Assembly (NCBI GenBank): GCA_943788875.1
Contig: CALSSA010000004.1
Location: 62,001 to 126,000 of the forward strand
Source: an uncultured Pseudomonadales bacterium
Lineage (GTDB): Bacteria > Pseudomonadota > Gammaproteobacteria > Pseudomonadales > Porticoccaceae
DNA: 64,000 nucleotides
Reading direction: 5' to 3'
Part shown: one piece after another, positions 44,713 to 59,375 of the stretch
Layout of the letters: the number at the start of each line of letters is the position of its first letter
How positions within the stretch are numbered: the stretch's first letter is position 1
Position numbers and translations under genes: made by a program
Notes under the pieces: model-generated
Databases searched by the model: none
What the model was told of the DNA's origin: nothing
The model's input: the letters and a program-made list of their open reading frames with translations, nothing else

Positions 44713-45909
44713 ATGAGCAGCCTGTCAAACAAACGAATAATTCTCGGTGTCACCGGCGGTATTGCCGCCTATAAAAGTGCAGAACTGTTGCGCAGATTAC
44801 AGGACAGTGGTGCTGAGGTCCGCGTGGTGATGACACCAGCGGCGACAGAGTTTATTCGCCCCCTGACCATGCAGGCATTGTCTGGTCATCCCGTACATAC
44901 AGAATTACTGGATTCAGAAGCAGAAGCCGGCATGGGCCATATAGAGCTGGCCCGCTGGGCTGATCTGCTGTTAATCGCCCCTGCGAGTGCCGACTTTATC
45001 GCCAACATGGTCCATGGCAGAGCCGATAGCCTGCTCAGTGCAATACATCTGGCAACCCCAGCCAGAGTCGCCGTGGCACCGGCTATGAACCAAGCTATGT
45101 GGGCACATCAGGCCACCACTGCCAATATTGAGACCTTGCAACAGCGGGGTGTCAGCATAATAGATCCTGATAATGGCATTCAGGCCTGCGGCGATGTTGG
45201 CCCAGGAAGAATGCAACAGCCGGACACTGTCGCTGCGATGGCAGGGGAACTGTTTAATCGCGGCACTCTAGCCGGCAAAAAAGTGGTTATCACTGCCGGC
45301 CCAACGCGCGAAGCACTGGACCCTGTGCGCTACATCAGCAATCACAGTTCCGGGAAAATGGGCTACGCTTTAGCTGAGGCCGCCAGTGAAGCAGGGGCCA
45401 AAGTGGTGCTTATTTCTGGGCCAGTGAATCTGACCTGTCCCGATCGCTGCCAGCTGGTTGCAGTGGTCTCGGCAAAAGATATGCTCGATGCCTCTTTAGA
45501 GGCAGCAGCTGGTGCCGATATATTTATAGCAGCGGCAGCGGTGGCAGACTACAGAGCCAAGACTGTCGCCGAGCAAAAAATTAAAAAACAGAATGATGGC
45601 ATAAGCCTGGATCTGGAAAAAAACCCAGACATCGTCAGCGCTGTTGCCGCAGCTAACAGTCAGTTGTTTGTGCTGGGGTTTGCGGCGGAGACCGAGAATG
45701 TCGAAACCTATGCCAGAGATAAACTGAATCGCAAAAAACTCAGTGCAATTATTGCCAACGATGTCTCTCGCAGTGATGTCGGGTTTAATGCGGATGACAA
45801 TGAAGCCTGCTGGATAGACGCAGACTCATCAACAGTATTTAGCAAAAGGAGCAAGACGCAGTTGGCAAGGGATATTATTGAGCATATGGTGAACCACCAC
45901 AGCCTCTAG
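44713..45909 (+). CDS. coaBC: Bifunctional phosphopantothenoylcysteine decarboxylase / phosphopantothenate-cysteine ligase
   Basis: 398 aa from the ATG at 44713, the family's usual start. The flavin-dependent CoaC half (1-190) has GVTGGIAAYKSAELLR, the APAMNQAMW loop and the catalytic Cys in ACGDVGPGRM. The CoaB half has GPTREALDPVRYISNHSSGKMG and IKKQNDGISLDLEKNPDI for CTP and substrate. It carries out two consecutive steps of coenzyme A synthesis. In most gammaproteobacteria dut follows; here the next gene is algC, 12 b away. Confidence 0.96.
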   Translation: MSSLSNKRIILGVTGGIAAYKSAELLRRLQDSGAEVRVVMTPAATEFIRPLTMQALSGHPVHTELLDSEAEAGMGHIELARWADLLLIAPASADFIANMVHGRADSLLSAIHLATPARVAVAPAMNQAMWAHQATTANIETLQQRGVSIIDPDNGIQACGDVGPGRMQQPDTVAAMAGELFNRGTLAGKKVVITAGPTREALDPVRYISNHSSGKMGYALAEAASEAGAKVVLISGPVNLTCPDRCQLVAVVSAKDMLDASLEAAAGADIFIAAAAVADYRAKTVAEQKIKKQNDGISLDLEKNPDIVSAVAAANSQLFVLGFAAETENVETYARDKLNRKKLSAIIANDVSRSDVGFNADDNEACWIDADSSTVFSKRSKTQLARDIIEHMVNHHSL

Positions 45910-45921
45910 TGTCGTCCTCTG

Positions 45922-50135
<4,214 letters not shown>

Positions 50136-50155
<20 letters not shown>

Positions 50156-50705
50156 GACCTAGTTTCAGCTCACGAAAACGCTGCTCGTACCCATGGTAGA
50201 CCGCTTCAATACTGAGCTGATCAGTCTTGCGATTGACCAGCAGCTTTTGAACCTCGGCCCTGTCCAGGTGGGCCTGGCTGATTTGCTTAAGTAAATCAGC
50301 AGCAACCTCTTCACCGGCCATCTCCATATTGGCGGCTTCCGCCACCAGATTCTCTTCTCTAGCATCGAGACTGGATAAATTATTGCTCAGATTCTGAATG
50401 TCTCTGGCCAGCAATGCCAGCTTGCGCTCTTTGAGGCGGGTGATTTCACCCACATGGCTGAAGCTGGCAAGCAGATACTGGTCCTGCTTGCTCTGACCCT
50501 GATTAATTCCGGCCGGCTGCCGGGCCTTCACGGTTTCAAGCACAGCGCCCTGCTCATTAACAATTTCATAGCCGTCGACCGCGGCATTGGGAGGGATGGT
50601 ATCTGCAGTGACAATAATGCCAGCACCATCACGATAACGGTAAAGCTCTTCCGCCACCGCGATATTGGCTAACAATAGACTTACCAGTAATACCAGTTTT
50701 GTCAC
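50136..50705 (-). CDS. DUF4124 domain protein, exported
   Basis: 189 aa. A signal peptide ([17 protein letters not shown]) is followed by [23 protein letters not shown], the DUF4124 pattern, and a charged coiled coil (about 75-180). Function unknown. It overlaps pyrE by four bases (ATGA), so it is probably co-translated with it, and its end overlaps slmA on the other strand. Confidence 0.82.
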
Positions 50706-51352
50706 AGGCCGTACTCTTGTCGATAGTCTTTAATCTGTTCTATCAGTGACTTCATATCTGACTTAGCATCAAGATAGGTCAATATGTCGTCTATATCAAT
50801 AATGCTGACCACGGGAATCTTGAACTGCTGTTCCACTTCCTGAATCGCCGATTTGTCAGTGTTGCCACGCTCTTTGCGATCTAGGCCTATCACTACGCCA
50901 GCAGGCTGGGCACCGGCCGCATCAACCATCGCCATAACTTCGCGGATTGCTGTACCCGCAGTAATCACATCATCAATAATTAACACTCTGCCTTCCAGAG
51001 GCGCACCAACAATAGTGCCTCCCTCGCCATGGGACTTAGCTTCCTTGCGGTTAAAACAATACGGAACATCCAAATCATGGTGCTCGGCAAGAGCAATAGA
51101 AGTGGCTGCAGCCAGAGTAATGCCTTTGTAAGCTGGCCCAAACAGCACATCAAATTCAATGCCGGACTCAACAATAGCTGCCGCATAACATTGGCCTAAA
51201 GCCGCAAGCGCTTTGCCACGGTAAAACTCACCAGCATTAAAGAAATGTGGCGAAACACGACCAGACTTAAGCCTAAACTGACCAAACTTCAGAGCGCCAC
51301 TGGCAATGGCGTTATCGATAAACTGGGTTTTATAATTAATCATAATTGTCAT
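50702..51352 (-). CDS. pyrE: Orotate phosphoribosyltransferase
   Basis: 216 aa. It joins orotate and PRPP to make OMP in pyrimidine synthesis. The PRPP loop is [35 protein letters not shown] and [13 protein letters not shown] are typical. Starts at 51352 or 51343 are possible, the second matching homologues better. It lies 3 b after rph, which is the conserved rph-pyrE pair; unlike in E. coli the pyrE attenuator is not apparent. Confidence 0.96.
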   Translation of the reverse strand: MTIMINYKTQFIDNAIASGALKFGQFRLKSGRVSPHFFNAGEFYRGKALAALGQCYAAAIVESGIEFDVLFGPAYKGITLAAATSIALAEHHDLDVPYCFNRKEAKSHGEGGTIVGAPLEGRVLIIDDVITAGTAIREVMAMVDAAGAQPAGVVIGLDRKERGNTDKSAIQEVEQQFKIPVVSIIDIDDILTYLDAKSDMKSLIEQIKDYRQEYGL

Positions 51353-51355
51353 CTA

Positions 51356-52075
51356 TTATTGGGCCAATGCCATTTGCTGAACTCGAATCAGGTCGGCAAT
51401 ACCGCGCTTGGCTAGGTCTAACATCTGGGTTAATTCTTCAGTGCTAAATGGTGCTGCTTCAGCAGTACCCTGAACCTCGATAAAACCACCATCGCTATTC
51501 ATCACCACATTCATATCAGTTTCCGCATTGGAATCTTCCGGATAATCCAGATCCAGCACTGGTGTGCCTTTGTAAACGCCAACAGATACTGACGCAATCA
51601 TAGCGACCAGCGGATCGCCGGCAATGGCTTTCTTGCGCTGCAGATAACGAATGGCATCAACCAGTGCGACACAGGCACCAGTGATAGAGGCGGTTCTAGT
51701 GCCGCCATCGGCCTGAATAACATCACAGTCGATATTAATGGTGTGCTCACCTAGCTGTTTCAAATCGACAGCAGCGCGCAGGGATCGGCCGATAAGTCGC
51801 TGGATTTCCTGAGTGCGGCCACTCTGTTTACCCCGCGCAGCTTCACGGCCCATACGACTGTTCGTTGAACGCGGCAACATGCCATATTCCGCGGTTACCC
51901 AACCCTGGCCTGTGCCACGTAAAAATCTGGGCACACCATTTTCAACACTGGCAGTACAGATTACCTTAGTATTGCCAAACTCGATTAATACAGAGCCCTC
52001 GGCATGACAGGTATAGTCTCTGGTGATCTTTACTTGCCGAAGTTGCTCTGGGCGACGCCCGCTGGGTCTGGTCAT
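51356..52075 (-). CDS. rph: Ribonuclease PH
   Basis: 239 aa phosphorolytic 3'-5' exoribonuclease that trims tRNA precursors. It begins [20 protein letters not shown] and has [20 protein letters not shown] and [20 protein letters not shown], all typical. The full-length C-terminus ([14 protein letters not shown]) is present, with no sign of the frameshift known in E. coli K-12. It precedes pyrE by 3 b. Confidence 0.97.
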   Translation of the reverse strand: MTRPSGRRPEQLRQVKITRDYTCHAEGSVLIEFGNTKVICTASVENGVPRFLRGTGQGWVTAEYGMLPRSTNSRMGREAARGKQSGRTQEIQRLIGRSLRAAVDLKQLGEHTINIDCDVIQADGGTRTASITGACVALVDAIRYLQRKKAIAGDPLVAMIASVSVGVYKGTPVLDLDYPEDSNAETDMNVVMNSDGGFIEVQGTAEAAPFSTEELTQMLDLAKRGIADLIRVQQMALAQ

Positions 52076-52191
52076 AATGGTTATCCTGGATTAAGTAGGC
52101 TTAAAAATTTTGCGGAATTGTAGCAAATCTACCAACCCATTGGCCGCCTTTGTTACCATGGCGCACTATTAATTTTTCGTTTGGAGAAAAT

Positions 52192-53055
52192 ATGCCTCGT
52201 AGCATGACGGCATTTGCCAGAAATACCCTCGAATTCAGCTGGGGTTCAATTACCTGTGAGCTACGTTCAGTTAATCATCGTTTTCTGGAGACTGGTTTTC
52301 GTCTGCCGGAAACCCTGCGAGAAAAAGAAATGCAGCTGCGGGAAATTGCCCGTAAAAAGCTCAGCCGCGGCAAAGTCGACTGCGCACTTCAGGTTGCCTT
52401 TAATAATACCGATGCAGAAGTCAGTGCGGATTTAGAACTGGCCAAACGGTACATAGATATTGCCGAGAAAATCGCCGCTGAGCTGCACAACCCAGCGCCT
52501 ATTTCGGCACTGGATATTATGCGCTGGCCGGGCATTCTTCAGGATTCTGAAGTAGCACCTGAGACCTTACACAAATCGGCGTTGGAGGCTTTTTCAGCGA
52601 CCGTGGACCAACTGCTCGAAGGGCGTCAGCGCGAAGGCGACTTGCTCGCCGATATGATTGAGCAGCGGCTGGTTGGAATAGAAGAGCAGGTTGCACTGGT
52701 GCGACAGCATCTGCCAGAGATTCTCGCCCAGCAACGCGTGCGTCTGAATCACAAACTCAACGACCTTAAATCACAACTGGACGAAGATCGCCTTGAACAG
52801 GAAATGGTGATTATCTCTAATCGTGCCGATGTCGACGAAGAGCTTGATCGACTCGAGGCACATATCAAGGAAATACGGCTGGTTCTGCAGAGCACAGATT
52901 CAATAGGACGCCGATTGGATTTTTTGATGCAGGAGTTAAATCGCGAAGCGAATACCTTGGGCTCTAAATCCATCGCTGGAGTAACCACTCAGGCGTCCGT
53001 CGAACTCAAGGTATTAATTGAACAAATGCGCGAGCAGATTCAAAATATAGAATGA
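52192..53055 (+). CDS. yicC: YicC family endoribonuclease
   Basis: 287 aa from the ATG at 52192 (GGAGA lies upstream). The N-terminus RSMTAFARNTLEFSWGSITCELRSVNHRFLE and the C-terminal DUF1732 with RLDFLMQELNREANTLGSKS are family hallmarks. YicC proteins have been described as RNases acting on small RNA. The gene is divergent from rph and has a conserved position before gmk. An S1/P1 nuclease gene intervenes here. Confidence 0.93.
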   Translation: MPRSMTAFARNTLEFSWGSITCELRSVNHRFLETGFRLPETLREKEMQLREIARKKLSRGKVDCALQVAFNNTDAEVSADLELAKRYIDIAEKIAAELHNPAPISALDIMRWPGILQDSEVAPETLHKSALEAFSATVDQLLEGRQREGDLLADMIEQRLVGIEEQVALVRQHLPEILAQQRVRLNHKLNDLKSQLDEDRLEQEMVIISNRADVDEELDRLEAHIKEIRLVLQSTDSIGRRLDFLMQELNREANTLGSKSIAGVTTQASVELKVLIEQMREQIQNIE

Positions 53056-53126
53056 TCTATGCTGCAGCAAAATGGGGCTTTGCTTATATGTAGTCCTTTT
53101 TTATCACCATTGTGGATAGAATTGAG

Positions 53127-53942
53127 ATGTTAACCATAACCCGCTGTTTACTGCCTTTTTTCACTGCTTGGATGCTGCTGTGCAGTAGTATGTCATTTTC
53201 CTTTGGCGCCGACGGGCACCGCATTGTGGTCAACATTGCGCAAAGCCATCTCAGTCCAAAAACTGCCGCAGCGATCAGGACCATCACCGGGGATGCTGAT
53301 CTGGGTAAACTGTCATTGTGGCCAGATAAAATTCGCTATTTACCGGCCTGGGAACAATCCAAATACTGGCACTACATCAGCATTGATGACAGCGAAGAGT
53401 TTAATGGCTTAAAGCGCAGTAGCGATGGCGATGTACTCTCCGCGCTGGAGCACTTTTATACTCAACTGCAGGATCCTCAACTCAGCAACAAACAACAAAT
53501 TGAGGCGCTGGCATTCTTTATGCACTTTGTCGCTGATATTCACCAGCCTCTGCATGTGGGGCGTCGGGACGATCGCGGCGGTAACAGTATAGACATCGTT
53601 TGGCTGCAACAGTCCAAGAGGAATAACCTGCACAGGGTCTGGGATAGTCTGATTCTAGATCAGGAAAACAAAACCCCGCACCAGTATAGTCATCATCTGG
53701 ATAAAGCTAGTGTCAGGCAGATTGCTCAATGGCAGCAGACCAACTTTTTGTACTGGGCTAGAGAATCCAAAGCCCTACGCAATCAGGTGTATAACTTCAG
53801 CCCCGAAATACAGCGCAAACGCACCTCAATTGGCACAGCTTATATTGAGCGCAATAAACCAATTGTCGAGCAGCGTCTGCTGATGGCAGGGATCCGTCTG
53901 GCTGGATATCTCAACCGGATTTATGATCCACAGGCGCAATAG
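53127..53942 (+). CDS. S1/P1-type nuclease, exported
   Basis: 271 aa from the ATG at 53127; a GTG 15 b earlier is possible. A signal peptide (LTITRCLLPFFTAWMLLCSS) is predicted to end near SMSFS, leaving FGADGHRIV as the mature start. Zinc ligands of the P1 family are all seen in order: His in ADGHRIV, Asp in WPDKIRYL, His in YWHYISID, the set MHFVADIHQPLHVG, and LHRVWDSLI. The N-terminal ligand is Phe rather than the usual Trp. It probably degrades single-stranded DNA or RNA in the periplasm. It lies between yicC and gmk, outside the usual order. Confidence 0.9.
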   Translation: MLTITRCLLPFFTAWMLLCSSMSFSFGADGHRIVVNIAQSHLSPKTAAAIRTITGDADLGKLSLWPDKIRYLPAWEQSKYWHYISIDDSEEFNGLKRSSDGDVLSALEHFYTQLQDPQLSNKQQIEALAFFMHFVADIHQPLHVGRRDDRGGNSIDIVWLQQSKRNNLHRVWDSLILDQENKTPHQYSHHLDKASVRQIAQWQQTNFLYWARESKALRNQVYNFSPEIQRKRTSIGTAYIERNKPIVEQRLLMAGIRLAGYLNRIYDPQAQ

Positions 53943-53946
53943 CTAA

Positions 53947-54633
<687 letters not shown>

Positions 54634-54663
54634 ACCCGCGCATTAGGTAAACTGGCCGACCTT

Positions 54664-54684
54664 TGCAGCTTCAGGCTGCATTTT
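54664..54684 (+). terminator. Weak hairpin between gmk and rpoZ
   Basis: TGCAGC/GCTGCA stem with a 5-nt loop followed by TTTT. It may attenuate read-through from gmk into rpoZ-spoT. Confidence 0.45.
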
Positions 54685-54715
54685 CGAATAAATTTTTACG
54701 TTTGGCGGATAAAAG

Positions 54716-54982
54716 ATGGCTCGTATTACAGTAGAAGATTGTTTAGACAATGTAGATAACCGCTTTGAATTAGTGATGGTTGGCTCTAAACGCGCCCGTC
54801 AAATAGCGATCGAAGGTCGACCAGCATTGGTTGACGAAGAAAACGACAAACCCACGGTTATCGCATTGCGCGAGATCGCACAGGGATTGGTCAATGCAGA
54901 TATTCTCACCGAAGTGGTGCAGGATTATGAAATCGTTGATGCTGAAGACGCTGTCGAAGTTCCTGAAGTGCCCGCTATTTAA
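54716..54982 (+). CDS. rpoZ: RNA polymerase omega subunit
   Basis: 88 aa, beginning [20 protein letters not shown], close to E. coli omega. It assists assembly of RNA polymerase and forms part of one ppGpp site. It lies 35 b before spoT, whose product makes ppGpp. Confidence 0.97.
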   Translation: MARITVEDCLDNVDNRFELVMVGSKRARQIAIEGRPALVDEENDKPTVIALREIAQGLVNADILTEVVQDYEIVDAEDAVEVPEVPAI

Positions 54983-55017
54983 CAAAGCAGTTAAAGTCAG
55001 GGGAGGGCGGCCTAACC

Positions 55018-57132
55018 ATGCTTACAGTATTTATCAATAAGCTGTCCTCCTACTTAGACGAAAAAGAAGTCGCTAAAATTCAGCGCGCCTATACCTATTC
55101 TGAAAAATGCCACTCTGGCCAGATGCGCCAAAGCGGCGACCCCTACATCACCCACCCTCTGGCCGTCGCCAATATTCTCGCTGATATGCATATGGATCAC
55201 GAGAGTCTGATGGCTGCTCTGCTGCATGATGTGATCGAAGATACAGGGGTGACCAAAGGGCAGATCAGCCGACGCTTTGGCCGCACCGTCGCCGATCTGG
55301 TCGATGGCGTCAGCAAGCTCACAGAAATTGAATTTGAAACCAAGGCCGAACAGCAGGCAGAAAGTTTTCAGAAGATGACTCTGGCCATGTCCAGAGATAT
55401 CCGCGTGGTGTTGGTTAAGCTCGCCGACCGGCTGCACAATATGCGCACCCTCGGCGGTCTGTCGCCAGAGAAGCGCCGTCGAGTCGCCAGAGAAACTCTG
55501 GATATCTACGCCCCTATAGCCCAGCGTCTGGGTATCAATGATATTCGTATTGAATTTGAAGATCTGGGTTTTGCCGCTATGTATCCCCTGCGCCATCGGC
55601 GCCTGCGGGAAGCCATGAAAGCCGCACGCAAAAATCGCAAAGAAATTGTTACCGAGATCCACCAAGCCATTGAACTGCGCCTGGAGAACGAGTCTTTCGA
55701 TGCAGTGGTAAAAGGTCGTGAAAAGCATCTCTGGAGCATCTACCAGAAAATGCGCACAAAGAAGAAATCTTTCCGCGACATTATGGATGTATTTGCCTTT
55801 CGTCTGGTGGTCGATAATGTTGATGATTGCTACAGAACGCTAGGCATGATGCACAATATATTTAAGCCAGTGCCCGGTGAGTTTAAAGATTATATCGCCA
55901 TCCCTAAAGCCAATGGCTACCAGTCCCTGCACACAGTCTTGGTGGGTATGCACGGAGTGCTCATCGAAGTGCAGATTCGCACTAAAGAAATGGAAAAAAT
56001 GGCCAACTATGGTATCGCTGCCCATTGGGAATACAAAGCGGGTGGCAAAACTGGCGATGGTCATCAGCGCAGAGCGACCCGCTGGATCCAAGGTTTGCTG
56101 GAGATGCAAAAGCAGGCCGGCAACTCATTGGAATTCCTCGAACATGTAAAAGCCGACCTATTCCCTGATGAGATCTATGTATTCACCCCCAAGGGCACCA
56201 TTGTAGAGCTGCCCTCCAATGCCACACCGATTGATTTTGCCTACTCAGTACACACAGGCTTGGGCGATCGCTGTATTGCCTGTCGGGTGGACGGCGAACT
56301 CACTCCGCTGTCGCAGCACCTGCAGAGCGGCCAGAAAATTGAAATTATCAGCACCGCTGGTGCCCAGCCAAATCCCAACTGGCTCAATTTTGTGGTCACT
56401 GCAAAAGCCCGCAGTGCCATTCGCCATTTCCTCAAGAACCAGCAACATGACGAATCTGTAGACCTGGGCAAGCGCCTGCTGGATCAGGCTCTGGCCAATC
56501 TGGGCACCAAGTACAACGAACTTAAGAAATCCCAGATCAAAAGTCTGCTTAAAGAAACTGGCGCCCCCACCTTTGAATATGTACTGCAACAGATCGGCCT
56601 GGGCAACAGCGTGCCGTTTGCCGTCGCCAATCTGCTGATCCCCGCCAACAAGCGAAAAATATCTGACGATAAGAAAAATTCTACATTGCCAGTGGTTATT
56701 GATGCCTCTGAAGGCCTGCTGCTGCAATATGCCCGTTGCTGTCACCCCATCCACGGGGATCCGATCTTAGGCCATATGACACCAGGAAAAGGGCTGGTTA
56801 TTCATCTTGAGTCCTGCCGTAACCTTAAAGAGATTCGCTCTAATCCAGAAAAATGTATGCCATTGACTTGGTCCACCGTGGTGACCGGTGAATTCCCGGT
56901 CGAAATCAAAGTGGAGATTACCCCAGAGCGAGGATTTATTGCTGCATTGGCATCACGAATAACCGAAGAAGATGCCACCATCGAGCAGATCAGCGTTAAT
57001 GAGAAAGACCCCTACACCAGTATCGTCGATGTAGTACTCACCGTCAGAGACCGAATTCATTTGGCCGATATTTTGCGCCGGGCACGCAGCCTGACGCCAG
57101 TGCGCCGTATATACCGTGTTAAAAACCAGTAA
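55018..57132 (+). CDS. spoT: (p)ppGpp hydrolase/synthetase
   Basis: 704 aa. The hydrolase HD domain is intact (DPYITHPLAVAN with His46, ALLHDVIEDT with His70-Asp71). The synthetase domain (about 240-350) has FRDIMDVFAFRLV and FKDYIAIPKANGYQSLHT. A TGS domain (about 388-448, DEIYVFTPKGTIVEL) and a C-terminal ACT domain (about 630-704) follow. The intact HD motif makes it SpoT rather than RelA. The gene order rpoZ-spoT-ridA matches Pseudomonas; trmH, which sits after spoT in E. coli, is absent. Confidence 0.96.
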   Translation: MLTVFINKLSSYLDEKEVAKIQRAYTYSEKCHSGQMRQSGDPYITHPLAVANILADMHMDHESLMAALLHDVIEDTGVTKGQISRRFGRTVADLVDGVSKLTEIEFETKAEQQAESFQKMTLAMSRDIRVVLVKLADRLHNMRTLGGLSPEKRRRVARETLDIYAPIAQRLGINDIRIEFEDLGFAAMYPLRHRRLREAMKAARKNRKEIVTEIHQAIELRLENESFDAVVKGREKHLWSIYQKMRTKKKSFRDIMDVFAFRLVVDNVDDCYRTLGMMHNIFKPVPGEFKDYIAIPKANGYQSLHTVLVGMHGVLIEVQIRTKEMEKMANYGIAAHWEYKAGGKTGDGHQRRATRWIQGLLEMQKQAGNSLEFLEHVKADLFPDEIYVFTPKGTIVELPSNATPIDFAYSVHTGLGDRCIACRVDGELTPLSQHLQSGQKIEIISTAGAQPNPNWLNFVVTAKARSAIRHFLKNQQHDESVDLGKRLLDQALANLGTKYNELKKSQIKSLLKETGAPTFEYVLQQIGLGNSVPFAVANLLIPANKRKISDDKKNSTLPVVIDASEGLLLQYARCCHPIHGDPILGHMTPGKGLVIHLESCRNLKEIRSNPEKCMPLTWSTVVTGEFPVEIKVEITPERGFIAALASRITEEDATIEQISVNEKDPYTSIVDVVLTVRDRIHLADILRRARSLTPVRRIYRVKNQ

Positions 57133-57147
57133 GACAAGGAGACAGTA

Positions 57148-57531
57148 ATGACAAACAAAGCGATTATTCATACCGAAAGTGCGCCAGCGGCCATCGGCAC
57201 CTATAGCCAGGCTGTTAAGGTCAACAATACGGTCTATCTGTCAGGGCAAATTCCATTGGTAGCAGAAACCATGGTACTCATTGAAGGCGATATCAGTGCC
57301 CAGATTGATCAGGTATTTAAAAATCTCAGCTCAGTCTGTGAAGCCTCAGGTGGCGATTTGAGCAATATCGTTAAGCTAAATATATTCCTCACTGATCTCA
57401 GCCACTTCCCCACTGTTAATGAAATTATGGGCCAGTATTTTCAGGAACCCTACCCAGCACGTGCCGCTATAGGGGTTAAAGAACTACCCAAAGGTGCTGA
57501 GGTCGAGATGGATGGGATTTTGGTGATCTAA
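57148..57531 (+). CDS. ridA: RidA family enamine/imine deaminase
   Basis: 127 aa. It hydrolyses reactive 2-aminoacrylate-type intermediates from PLP enzymes such as IlvA. The catalytic arginine is in [22 protein letters not shown] and the N-terminus is [25 protein letters not shown] (shown in part). It lies 15 b after spoT. Its end overlaps the convergent NAD-binding gene by four bases. Confidence 0.94.
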   Translation: MTNKAIIHTESAPAAIGTYSQAVKVNNTVYLSGQIPLVAETMVLIEGDISAQIDQVFKNLSSVCEASGGDLSNIVKLNIFLTDLSHFPTVNEIMGQYFQEPYPARAAIGVKELPKGAEVEMDGILVI

Positions 57532-58385
57532 TTGAGGAGCTTCCGCTCCTTCATCAATGCTAGGTAGCCCTCTTTATAGGTCGGGTAAATAAAGTTGTAG
57601 CCCCTATCTAAAAGGCGCTGATTACTGCAGCGCCGAACCGCATTCTGCACCACAATTTCATCATGCAACTGCACCTCCATCTGACTGGCCATCCAGCGAC
57701 GCATATCGTGCTGAGTCACTGGTTTGCTGTCAGTACCCAGATAAACCGACTCAAGGCTCTCACCACGATCATAGAGCTCGACCAAATGAGCCAGCACTCC
57801 GGCACAGTCCTCGCTGTGAATACGGTTACTCCACTGTTCCGGCTGCGCTGGCCGGCCTTTACCCGCCTTGATTTGATCTAGCATTCTAGTGCGGCCCGGG
57901 CCATAAATACCAGAGAAACGCACAATACTGTGGGCGCAGGACAGCCCACCAATAGCTCGTTCGGCTTGCAGTAGTAACTTGCCGGAAAATGAAGTCGGGT
58001 TGGTCGCTGTACTCTCATCTATCCAGGCGCCCTGATTATTGCCATAGACGCTAGTACTGGAAACCCATAGCACTAGCCTGGGTTTTGATTGGGTCTGTTC
58101 AATAGCTGTCGCTAAAGCCTCAGCCCCAGCCACATAGGAATCTCGATAGGCCTGCTCGGTAAAATTCTGCGGCGTAAGAGTAACAATCACCACATCAAAC
58201 TGCTGATTGAGAACTGTGGTCAGTTGATCGATATCCGTCATATTGCCGGCAATAGGCCTGATGGATGACGGCAGATTTTGCGCATTGCGCTTTAGTCCAA
58301 AACATTGATGCTGAGAAGGGAGCTGGGCAAACTTCGCAGCTGTACGCTGACCAATATCGCCACAACCGGCTAACAAAATTTTCAA
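57528..58385 (-). CDS. NAD(P)-binding SDR/epimerase-like protein (YeeZ-like)
   Basis: 285 aa Rossmann-fold protein of the extended SDR type. It begins [21 protein letters not shown], an NAD(P)-binding G-x-G-x-x-G, and has [20 protein letters not shown] and [15 protein letters not shown] in the order of sugar epimerases. The exact substrate is unknown. It is divergent from oxyR. Confidence 0.85.
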   Translation of the reverse strand: MKILLAGCGDIGQRTAAKFAQLPSQHQCFGLKRNAQNLPSSIRPIAGNMTDIDQLTTVLNQQFDVVIVTLTPQNFTEQAYRDSYVAGAEALATAIEQTQSKPRLVLWVSSTSVYGNNQGAWIDESTATNPTSFSGKLLLQAERAIGGLSCAHSIVRFSGIYGPGRTRMLDQIKAGKGRPAQPEQWSNRIHSEDCAGVLAHLVELYDRGESLESVYLGTDSKPVTQHDMRRWMASQMEVQLHDEIVVQNAVRRCSNQRLLDRGYNFIYPTYKEGYLALMKERKLLN

Positions 58386-58457
58386 TTAAGGTTCTCTCTT
58401 TAATAAATATTAGCTATCATTAGATCATTAAATTTAAACACTTTCCCGGATCTATCA

Positions 58458-59375
58458 ATGACCCTTACAGAACTCAGATACATAGTTACATTGTCTCAGG
58501 TCCAGCACTTTGGCCAGGCCGCCGAGCGATGCAATGTCAGCCAGCCGACTCTGAGTATAGCGGTTAAGAAACTCGAACGTGAACTTGGGATTGATCTTTT
58601 TGAGCGCTCTAAAAGTAATGTGCGTCTGACCCCAATAGGGCAAAAAGTTGTCGCCCAGTCTCAGCGGGTGCTGGAAGAAGCCGCATCTATTAAAGACATT
58701 GCCAGTTCAGGCAAAGACCAGCTCAACAGCCCGCTTCATGTTGGTGCGATTTTTACCATTGGTCCCTATCTGTTTCCGCACTTTATACCACCACTCCAAG
58801 AAAGTGCCCCGGAAATGCCTCTGGTTATTGAGGAGGGCTATACCAGCACATTGCGCAAGCGTCTGCGTAGCGGTGAGGTAGACGTCATTATTGTTGCCCT
58901 GCCATTTACTGAGTCAGACGTGGTTGTTCAGCCTCTCTACGAAGAACCTTTTGTAGTGCTGCTGCCAGACAGTCACCCCCTCGCCGAGCAAAAAGAAATA
59001 CAGCACAGCGATCTCGATGGGGAAAATGTTTTGATGCTGGGTGAAGGTCATTGCTTTAGAGATCAAGTGATTGAAGCTCTGCCCAATATCAATCGCAATC
59101 CCGTTAAAACGGCCAGTATCAGTACTATGACCGAAGGCAGCTCATTAGAGACATTGAGTTATATGGTCGCTTCAGGTCTGGGTATTACTATATTGCCTCA
59201 GTCTGCCGCCATTGGCGCGGAATACCGGGGCACATCATTGGTCACACGCCCATTTGCCGGAACAGCGCCCTGCAGAACAGCAGCTCTGGCATGGCGCGCC
59301 AGCTTTCCCAGACACAAAGCCATTGATGCTCTGCGCAATGCCATCTACAAACGCAACCTGCCAGGCATACAGTAA
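58458..59375 (+). CDS. oxyR: LysR-type peroxide regulator OxyR, lacking the resolving cysteine
   Basis: 305 aa, the length of E. coli OxyR and with the same numbering. The winged helix-turn-helix is HFGQAAERCNVSQPTLSIAVKKLE (about 17-40, in part). The peroxide-sensing Cys199 is present in GEGHCFRDQVIEA, but position 208, Cys in E. coli and Pseudomonas OxyR, is Leu (CTG at 59079-59081). The only other cysteines are Cys25 and Cys272. Activation by a 199-208 disulfide is therefore not possible. The stop overlaps the recG start by one base (TAATG), and oxyR-recG adjacency matches Pseudomonas. Confidence 0.92.
   Translation: MTLTELRYIVTLSQVQHFGQAAERCNVSQPTLSIAVKKLERELGIDLFERSKSNVRLTPIGQKVVAQSQRVLEEAASIKDIASSGKDQLNSPLHVGAIFTIGPYLFPHFIPPLQESAPEMPLVIEEGYTSTLRKRLRSGEVDVIIVALPFTESDVVVQPLYEEPFVVLLPDSHPLAEQKEIQHSDLDGENVLMLGEGHCFRDQVIEALPNINRNPVKTASISTMTEGSSLETLSYMVASGLGITILPQSAAIGAEYRGTSLVTRPFAGTAPCRTAALAWRASFPRHKAIDALRNAIYKRNLPGIQ

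Noticed and set aside
55054..55728. Long open frame antisense to spoT (224 codons)
   Set aside because: It lies wholly inside a confidently assigned gene, is rich in His/Gly in a way typical of antisense frames, and has no ribosome site or recognisable motif.
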